13,138 bases of DNA. It comes from Actinomycetota bacterium. Its GTDB lineage: Bacteria; Actinomycetota; Actinomycetes; Nanopelagicales; Nanopelagicaceae. The position numbers and the translations under genes were made by a program. The notes below the pieces were generated by a model, which saw only the letters and a list, made by a program, of their open reading frames with translations, did not search any database and was not told where the DNA came from. Below, piece by piece: positions 7,560 through 13,138 of this stretch; within the stretch, counting starts at the first letter, position 1; each line of letters opens with the position of its first letter. The stretch covers positions 1-13,138 of the forward strand of contig RHAU01000008.1 in the NCBI GenBank assembly GCA_010032125.1, given 5' to 3'.

Positions 7560-7621
7560 GTAAGTCTCTCTCTACTGTGGATGTAAAACTGGTTACGAGG
7601 AATGAATGACGAATCGGAAGT

Positions 7622-9010
7622 TTACTGCTTATTGATAAGACCCAAAACTTGAACCTTCATCCGCTCCATCTCAGCCCGGGTTTCGGCTTCAACATTGAGC
7701 CTTAGAAGTGGCTCGGTATTTGATGGGCGCACATTGAATGACCAGGTCTTAGCGCTGACAGTAAGTCCATCTAGTTCATCAAAAGTTACTGGCTCATCAA
7801 AGGCGGAAAAGTATTCACGAATATTGGAAATGGCCGCTCGCGTATCTTCAACTTTGGTATTTATCTCCCCGCTCAATTGATAACGGTTATAGGGCTCGAG
7901 TAGGTGCGACAAAGACTTATCACTCTCAAAGAGGGCAGCGATTGCGTGAAGAGCGGCCAACATCCCAGAATCAGCAGACCAAAAATCCCGGAAGTAAAAA
8001 TGACCAGAATGTTCGCCACCAAAAATCGCACCTTGATCAGCCATCATCTGCTTAATAAAGGAGTGTCCAACGCGACTTCTTAATGGGGTTCCACCATTTT
8101 CGACAATTATTTGTGGCACCGCACGAGAGCAAATCAAGTTGTAGATAATGGAACTTGCTGGCGCTCGCTTCAGTTCTCGCTCTGCAATCAAGGCAGTTAA
8201 CGCAGATGGAGAAACTAATTCTCCTTTTTCATCAATGAGAAAGCAGCGGTCCGCGTCGCCATCAAAAGCAAGTCCTATATCCGCACTTTTCTGAAGGACC
8301 AGCTTTTGCAGGTCTACCAAATTGCTCGGTTCGATTGGATTTGCTTCGTGATTCGGAAAAGATCCATCGAGATCAAAATAAATTCCATGCATCTCTGCAT
8401 TAATACGTTGAAAAACTGCCGGAGCAGTATGGCCACCCATTCCATTGCCAGCATCTATTGCTATAACCATCTGGCGTCCTTGATATGAACGCTGAAATAG
8501 CTCACTTGGAAAGAGAGAGAATAAATAATCCACATAATCATTGAGCAAATCACGTTGCTTCTCTACGCCCACAGATCTCAAGGCGATATGGGCTCCACTT
8601 GCAACACGTTCTTTAATCCAGCGCAAACCTGATTCTTGTCCGATGGGGCGCGCTCCACTTTTACAGAGTTTTATCCCGTTATAAGCGGCGGGATTATGGC
8701 TTGCAGTAAACATTGCTCCAGGAAGATTGAGGCTGCCAGAAGCAAAATAAAGCTGATCAGTAGAAGAAAGTCCGATTCTTATGACATCAAGGCCTTGTGA
8801 GGTTATTCCATCAGAGAATGCACCGGCTAAATCAGGCGAAGATGGACGCATATCTTCACCAATGACTACGGTTGCCGGCTCTCGCTCACCTTCAAGAAAG
8901 TTTGCAAAGGCAACACCAATTGCAAAAGTTAGCTCTGGTGTTATTTCCTCATCAACTAAACCGCGAATGTCATACGCTTTAAAAACTCGATTAAGTATTG
9001 AACTTTCCAT
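7622..9010 (-). CDS. manB: Phosphomannomutase/phosphoglucomutase
   Basis: This is a 462-residue alpha-D-phosphohexomutase that interconverts hexose-6-phosphate and hexose-1-phosphate, feeding GDP-mannose or UDP-glucose synthesis for envelope glycans. All four family signatures are present: the phosphoserine loop TASHNP (102-107, active Ser104), the magnesium loop DGDADR (250-255), the sugar-binding loop GGEHSGHFYF (331-340) and the phosphate-binding loop RPSNTEPLLRL (428-438). The N-terminus FKAYDIRG (10-17) is typical. The EHSGH loop occurs in mutases acting on mannose and glucose phosphates, so dual specificity is possible. The ATG at 9008-9010 follows the DUF3499 stop by 4 bases with no clear ribosome-binding site, which suggests coupled translation. 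The SIS-domain gene and manA, which follow manB in Mycobacterium, are not here; ahcY comes next after 62 bases. The symbol follows the mycobacterial manB (Rv3257c) by family and order. Confidence 0.93.
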   Translation of the reverse strand: MESSILNRVFKAYDIRGLVDEEITPELTFAIGVAFANFLEGEREPATVVIGEDMRPSSPDLAGAFSDGITSQGLDVIRIGLSSTDQLYFASGSLNLPGAMFTASHNPAAYNGIKLCKSGARPIGQESGLRWIKERVASGAHIALRSVGVEKQRDLLNDYVDYLFSLFPSELFQRSYQGRQMVIAIDAGNGMGGHTAPAVFQRINAEMHGIYFDLDGSFPNHEANPIEPSNLVDLQKLVLQKSADIGLAFDGDADRCFLIDEKGELVSPSALTALIAERELKRAPASSIIYNLICSRAVPQIIVENGGTPLRSRVGHSFIKQMMADQGAIFGGEHSGHFYFRDFWSADSGMLAALHAIAALFESDKSLSHLLEPYNRYQLSGEINTKVEDTRAAISNIREYFSAFDEPVTFDELDGLTVSAKTWSFNVRPSNTEPLLRLNVEAETRAEMERMKVQVLGLINKQ

Positions 9011-9014
9011 AAAG

Positions 9015-9404
9015 CTATTCGTGACGAGGTAGAACCCGAAGATGACCGCGTCTTCCTACTTCCGGTTGTTGTGGCGCGGGAGATATTTCTTGTTGTGCAA
9101 CTTCTCGAACCGCTTCGGCTATTGCCATCAAATCCTCTGGGCTAGGTTCGTTAGAGAGCGCTTCCGTTGTATGGGCAATCACTGTCCACCCTTGGGGAAC
9201 GGTGAGGCGATCGCTATGTGATGCACATAGGTCAAAGGCGTGCGGTTCGGCATATGTAGATAATGGACCAAGAACTGCCGTGGAATCAGAATAAATATAA
9301 GTCAAAGTCTTGACCGCAGATTCTCGACAACCACTTTTTGTACAGCGCCTGCCCATTCCACTAGGACGCGGTTTCCCTTGACTCTTTGAGTTATGTGATG
9401 ACAC
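9015..9404 (-). CDS. DUF3499 family protein, probable zinc-binding, unknown function
   Basis: This is a 129-residue protein of an actinobacterial family of unknown function (Mycobacterium Rv3259 type). The conserved core runs from RRCTKSGC (19-26) through LTYIYSDSTAVLGPLSTYAEPHAFDLC (34-60) to SHSDRLTVPQGW (62-73). Two cysteines five apart (C21, C26) and a later CxxH pair (C60, H63) would make a four-ligand zinc site; metal binding is inference from spacing. The C-terminal tail is rich in Glu, Gln and Pro and probably disordered. There is no signal peptide or membrane segment, so it should be cytoplasmic. The start is uncertain: GTG at 9402-9404 is the longest, while ATG at 9354-9356 would begin at MGRRC, close to where the family usually starts, giving 113 residues. 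It lies between DUF5719 and manB, the standard actinobacterial order. Confidence 0.88.
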   Translation of the reverse strand: MSSHNSKSQGKPRPSGMGRRCTKSGCRESAVKTLTYIYSDSTAVLGPLSTYAEPHAFDLCASHSDRLTVPQGWTVIAHTTEALSNEPSPEDLMAIAEAVREVAQQEISPAPQQPEVGRRGHLRVLPRHE

Positions 9405-9425
9405 GGCTGGAGATTATCGCTATCG

Positions 9426-10730
9426 CTAACTTCTCGGTTGGATTACTGCAATATCGGCAATCGGGCGCGTTGCGCTATCTGGAGCTGCACCTGAAACTAA
9501 AGGCAGATATGCAACTCCGTCAGTGGTATTCCAACTGAGCGAACCAACAGCAGTTGTGAAATTAGAAATTGTGATCAAGCGAGTATTCGACGGTACTTTC
9601 CAGTTGATAATTTCATCTCCAACAAGGGATTTCCTTGATATTTTTCCTGACTTATTTTTCCATTCGAGGGTGATAGATATTCGATCCCCTACAAATGTAA
9701 TAGTTGGCTCGAGTCCATAGAGATTGATGGACGTTTTCCGGAACGATTGAGCTGAAGTAATCCATGCAAAATCGCTCATGCGGTTAAATGAAACATCGGT
9801 GTAAAGAGCGGCGACTACAGGTGCTGTCGCAGAAACCTTGAGGGCAAAGTTGCTCTTTCCAATGGAAAGGTCAGATATAGGCACATCAACCACTTCTTGT
9901 GAATTGAGTGGAATTTCAGAGAGGCCCACCGGAACATAAACACCGTCTTTGGATACAACTTCTACGCTCGCTGTTCCATCAAGTTTTCCAGTAGCCATCA
10001 ATCGCAATCTGTAGGTGAACTTGCTTCCATTTCCAAAGCTTGCGGGAACCGCTGGCAAGAAATTAGTCCTTGCGGGTAACGCAGGATTAACAAAGTCGCC
10101 ACCTAGATTCTTCAAACCTTTCACTCGCTCATCAAAGAAAAAGGTCGAAACGCGCCCCGAGAGAACTTCAACTTTAAATACAGTGCGAGCTGCACCAGGC
10201 GCTAGTGAATCGATGCGAATCGTTTTTTCGCTTGCTGCTTTGATGGTGAAAGATGTTGATGGAAGTGGACCAGTTTCAGTAAATGGCGTGACTTGAACCG
10301 TTGCATCGCTCAATCCACTGTTATCCATAATCAATCTGCCGCGACTTGTGACGCCGCCATTTCCACCTATAAACCAACTTTCAGCACTTCCACTCGAGCA
10401 GTTGACTGCCGTCGACCACTTACCCGAAGAACTTTGCACTTCAAGAGAATTACGTGCATCACCTTGAATAATCTGCCCGCCCCCGACTACCGAGATTGTC
10501 CCGCTGCCGCGCTCGCGAAATTGTGAGCGGGGTGCAGTGATTGACTTCGTTGGAACTTTCCCCGATGGGAGAAGTAGCGTCGCTCTGGCTCCATCTAACG
10601 CTCCAGGACAGACGCTTGGTGCGAAGTTTTCGGAAATTTGCCGCGCATCAGAGCCTTGAGGCAGTAAGTGGGCAACATGAATTGCGATGATGAAGATGAG
10701 CAGCGAAAGCGCAGCCCGTGTCTCTTTCAT
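9426..10730 (-). CDS. DUF5719 family secreted or membrane-anchored protein
   Basis: This is a 434-residue protein with an N-terminal hydrophobic segment (about 7-25, after a Lys/Arg at 2-5) that would act as a signal peptide or membrane anchor. The rest is rich in Ser, Thr, Gly and Val, with alternating beta-strand patterns, as in extracytoplasmic beta-sandwich proteins. There are only two cysteines in the mature part (about C41 and C109), which could form a disulphide. The family assignment rests on its place between the large glycosyltransferase and DUF3499, which is the usual position of DUF5719 in actinobacteria, and on its overall composition; no enzymatic motif is seen. The ATG at 10728-10730 overlaps the glycosyltransferase stop in an ATGA arrangement and has a perfect AGGAGG 7 bases upstream, so the two proteins are probably made together and may act together at the envelope. 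Its function is unknown. Confidence 0.8.
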   Translation of the reverse strand: MKETRAALSLLIFIIAIHVAHLLPQGSDARQISENFAPSVCPGALDGARATLLLPSGKVPTKSITAPRSQFRERGSGTISVVGGGQIIQGDARNSLEVQSSSGKWSTAVNCSSGSAESWFIGGNGGVTSRGRLIMDNSGLSDATVQVTPFTETGPLPSTSFTIKAASEKTIRIDSLAPGAARTVFKVEVLSGRVSTFFFDERVKGLKNLGGDFVNPALPARTNFLPAVPASFGNGSKFTYRLRLMATGKLDGTASVEVVSKDGVYVPVGLSEIPLNSQEVVDVPISDLSIGKSNFALKVSATAPVVAALYTDVSFNRMSDFAWITSAQSFRKTSINLYGLEPTITFVGDRISITLEWKNKSGKISRKSLVGDEIINWKVPSNTRLITISNFTTAVGSLSWNTTDGVAYLPLVSGAAPDSATRPIADIAVIQPRS

Positions 10731-13138
10731 GCTAACTCCTCCTCACGCATCTGACTTCTGCGTCGCCGCGCGGGAAGAGCAAGAATGATGACGGTTGAGA
10801 ATGTAATTATTTGTAGAGAGATCCAGCCCCGCCTTGTGGTTCCATCATGATAAAGAAGGAACTCACCTGGCTCAGATACAGTGAATCGAGAAATACCGTT
10901 TTCGGTCTCTTCTGCCTTCACAAGTCGACCATTGAGAACCATCTTCCACCGACCGTCAAACTTTTCAGTGATAAGAAGTGTTCCGGCAGAAGTAAAAGTT
11001 CCCTCCGCTCCTATTCGTCCACTTGGTAAGGATGTGTATTGACCATCACTGGAGAGGAATGCAATATGTCCCAAAGCGCCAGATACTTTCCAGGAAATTC
11101 CCTCATCAGTCGCGGAAGAACGTGTGAATCCACCCAATCCATCAATCGTGCGAACTAGATCTTCATCAAAAGGTCTCGCTAAGAAAACGTATCTGATACC
11201 AAATTCTGCGAGAACTTGACTGCTGGTGACTCCCACTCCCGAAACAATCTCATTAATCGCTTTCGTTACTACAGGTGATAATCCGGTCATCACATCAGGT
11301 TCGCCCAGATGCAGATCGCGATCTCGTGCGATGAAATAGCGAACTCCAGTTTCGGAATTTCGTAGGACTAATGTCTTAAATCGATCTACGGTTTGGGCAC
11401 TCGCGCTGAGAAATGCCGGCAGCGCTGAATTTTTCCGCGCCTGTAATGGCGCATTAGTAGCGCTTGCAACCCACCACAACATCGACATGACTACTGCGAA
11501 TGACGTGAGAGCACTGACCAGGCCTAGCAAGATATGTCGGTAATCAACATGTGCTTGAGAAATCGCAGGAACATATTGATCAACAATGATGACTGCAGCA
11601 ATCATCGCTGCAAGCGTCGGAATAATGAGCAAGCTACCTACCCATAGTCGCTCCGGGGTGAAGATTCCATGTCCTGATACTTCGCGCGAGCCAAAAATCG
11701 CAGCAAGTCCAAGGAAGAAAAGTGCTACCTCTCCTAAGCGACTTGTTTTGCTGACAAATAAGGCGATGATTGAAATGAGGAGAATCGGAGAGACAATCCA
11801 GATCGGCAGCGATCCGATACCTCCAGGGTTACCAATAATGATGGAAGGAACATTCCCTCCCGAAACATTCAATCCTGGATCTAAAAATATTCGTGATGGA
11901 TGAAGTAAGAACTCCAGGGACCATGGCGCCGATAAAATTATGGGCGTAATTAATAAGGCTAGGCGACGAACATTTTTCTGATCGAAATCTTCTTTCGTCA
12001 TCTTTGGATTCGGTGAATTAAACGAGACCAAATCTGTAATCAGAAGAATTCCTTGCCACAACATAATTGCGACACCTGTGAGCGGCGAAAAGGATGCAAT
12101 CACAGTAAGAATGAGTGCCAATACCCAAATCTTCCGCCAACTTAGCGATTCGAGAAGTTCTAATCCCAGCAAGCTTCGAATAAACCATGGTCCGATCACA
12201 ATTAAAAGGACAGTGGCAAGTCGACCAGAGTTGATGGATGCAATCGCCACCGGTGAAAATGCGTAGAAAAGAGCAGCAAGAAGTGCAAGGAAGTGAAGTT
12301 CAGTAAATCTTCGAGCGAGTCGATACGCGCCAAGAAATGCGAGTGGAATAGCAGATATGAAAAGTAGGGATACAAAAAGCTTGAGATTAAAGAACGTGAT
12401 TATGGAGGCAATACCCAGCAGAGCGACCCACGGCGGCATATTTGCACTCGATCCCAATCCAACGGTGTGCCATGAGTCGGCATACGAGCGGAGTAGATCC
12501 ATACCGCTTTCGGGTACGACCGGAAGTGCCCCTCCAACGAGATCGCCCAATCTTCCGCGAAATGCAAGAAGTGAGAAAAATGTAATGAGTATCGAGGCAG
12601 TAAGGATTGGTCTACGTGACACAACTGAGGCAAACGAAGGAGTTTTTACTAATTCGATGTCAGCGCTTTCCAGCGCTTCATCGTTAAGGTCAAGTGCCGA
12701 CGATTGCACACGTGAATCGTCACGGGAAGCTAGCGCGCTTGAGTTCCAAGCACGAGCCAATACAGATCTGCTCCGCTCCAGGGCTAATTGAAATTGGCTC
12801 GTTCTCGGTGGAATGAAACGAGCCACTACTCGAGATGACACTAATCTAGTTGCGCGACGCTTGGCTCGCGCACGAAGTAGAACTTGAGGCCGAGCAAGAA
12901 TAAGAAAGACTGCGGCTATTTCATCAAGTGCGTAACCCGGCAATTTCGCCAAGAGAAATCCGAAAGAGCGAAATAGCGCCGATGTGAAAAGTTGAAGTGC
13001 AATTAACGGTGTAAGCCATAAAGATGAATTCACCATCAGCACGTACGCCGCATTTCTTCGGTCAAGTAATAACGGTCTGCGGAAAAAGTTGTGATCTACA
13101 TCGACACTTCGACGTTCGTTACTTGCCGCTTCAGCATG
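10727..13138 (-). CDS. Large glycosyltransferase-type membrane protein, C-terminal 803 residues (5' end outside window)
   Basis: The frame has no stop between 10727 and the right edge, so the GTG at 13042 is internal and the gene continues beyond the window. The visible part holds 803 residues: a basic linker at the edge (with FFRRPLLLDRRNAAY, about 18-32), two hydrophobic segments (about 38-85), a basic cytoplasmic stretch (about 85-170), then roughly ten membrane helices (about 178-560), a soluble region (about 565-770) and one last helix (about 775-793) before an Arg-rich tail. A stretch with SYADSWHTVGLGSS (about 218-231) lies on the first large loop. In actinobacteria the gene before DUF5719 and DUF3499 encodes a protein of over 1000 residues with an N-terminal GT2 glycosyltransferase domain and such a membrane half. 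The GT2 domain itself would lie outside the window, so the catalytic assignment is inference from order and architecture. The likely role is assembly or export of a cell-envelope glycan. Confidence 0.8.
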   Translation of the reverse strand, partial: HAEAASNERRSVDVDHNFFRRPLLLDRRNAAYVLMVNSSLWLTPLIALQLFTSALFRSFGFLLAKLPGYALDEIAAVFLILARPQVLLRARAKRRATRLVSSRVVARFIPPRTSQFQLALERSRSVLARAWNSSALASRDDSRVQSSALDLNDEALESADIELVKTPSFASVVSRRPILTASILITFFSLLAFRGRLGDLVGGALPVVPESGMDLLRSYADSWHTVGLGSSANMPPWVALLGIASIITFFNLKLFVSLLFISAIPLAFLGAYRLARRFTELHFLALLAALFYAFSPVAIASINSGRLATVLLIVIGPWFIRSLLGLELLESLSWRKIWVLALILTVIASFSPLTGVAIMLWQGILLITDLVSFNSPNPKMTKEDFDQKNVRRLALLITPIILSAPWSLEFLLHPSRIFLDPGLNVSGGNVPSIIIGNPGGIGSLPIWIVSPILLISIIALFVSKTSRLGEVALFFLGLAAIFGSREVSGHGIFTPERLWVGSLLIIPTLAAMIAAVIIVDQYVPAISQAHVDYRHILLGLVSALTSFAVVMSMLWWVASATNAPLQARKNSALPAFLSASAQTVDRFKTLVLRNSETGVRYFIARDRDLHLGEPDVMTGLSPVVTKAINEIVSGVGVTSSQVLAEFGIRYVFLARPFDEDLVRTIDGLGGFTRSSATDEGISWKVSGALGHIAFLSSDGQYTSLPSGRIGAEGTFTSAGTLLITEKFDGRWKMVLNGRLVKAEETENGISRFTVSEPGEFLLYHDGTTRRGWISLQIITFSTVIILALPARRRRSQMREEELA
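10738..10743 (-). promoter_or_regulatory. Consensus Shine-Dalgarno site for the DUF5719 gene
   Basis: On the minus strand AGGAGG lies 7 bases before the ATG at 10730, inside the 3' end of the glycosyltransferase gene. It is the strongest ribosome-binding site in the window and fixes the DUF5719 start. Confidence 0.75.

Noticed and set aside
7560..7621. SAH riboswitch or clear promoter upstream of ahcY
   Set aside because: The 62-base gap is short for an SAH riboswitch plus ribosome-binding site, I see no matching conserved core or pairing, and no convincing -35/-10 pair stands out.
10321..10330. DnaA-box-like sequence TTATCCATAA
   Set aside because: It is a single inexact match inside the DUF5719 coding region with no cluster of further boxes or AT-rich unwinding region.
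12357..12791. Plus-strand open frame of 144 residues inside the glycosyltransferase gene
   Set aside because: It is antisense to a well-formed membrane protein segment and shows no recognisable family features or ribosome-binding site.

Overview
The window looks like a chromosomal stretch from a streamlined, moderately low-GC actinobacterium, plausibly of the freshwater acI/Nanopelagicales type. The evidence for an actinobacterium is gene content and order. Several families here are essentially actinobacterial (MtrA/MtrB, DUF3499, DUF5719, the Rv3235-like protein), and they lie in the same relative order as around secA1-mtrAB-sahH-manB in Mycobacterium and Streptomyces. The evidence for a streamlined low-GC lineage is base composition in the mid-40s % GC (judged by eye), very short or overlapping gene junctions, and the loss of several genes usual for this locus. 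The exact lineage is inference.

Layout, left to right. A short plus-strand piece comes first: a possible C-terminal tail of an unidentified gene (3..98), then an Rv3235/DUF6459-like protein (52..597). It converges, with a 6-base gap, on a nine-gene minus-strand block filling the rest of the window. In the direction of transcription (right to left) this block is: a large glycosyltransferase-type membrane protein whose 5' end lies outside the window (10727..13138), a secreted DUF5719 protein (9426..10730), a DUF3499 putative zinc protein (9015..9404), phosphomannomutase/phosphoglucomutase ManB (7622..9010), adenosylhomocysteinase AhcY (6279..7559), response regulator MtrA (5590..6279), sensor kinase MtrB (4048..5586), a ComF-type phosphoribosyltransferase (3305..4003) and the SecA translocase ATPase (604..3279). 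No intergenic gap exceeds 62 bases and three junctions overlap or are separated by 3-4 bases, so much of the block may be co-transcribed. No tRNA, rRNA, CRISPR array, insertion sequence or prophage gene was seen.

Functional picture. The right half (membrane glycosyltransferase, secreted DUF5719, DUF3499, ManB) looks like a cell-envelope glycan module, with ManB supplying hexose-1-phosphate for nucleotide sugars. The middle holds AhcY, which clears S-adenosylhomocysteine, followed by the MtrAB two-component system, which in relatives controls cell-wall and division genes. The left end exports proteins through Sec. Compared with Mycobacterium, several genes are missing from their usual places: the SIS-domain gene and manA (between manB and ahcY), tmk (between ahcY and mtrA), lpqB (between mtrB and comF) and hpf/raiA (between comF and secA).

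The window is mostly ordinary core genome; I found no convincing new defence, mobile or RNA-based system. The most useful points are the cut-off glycosyltransferase gene, two corrected starts (secA, mtrA), the archaeal/Thermotoga-like short form of AhcY, the missing LpqB and Hpf genes, and the uncharacterised DUF5719-DUF3499 pair tied to the glycosyltransferase.
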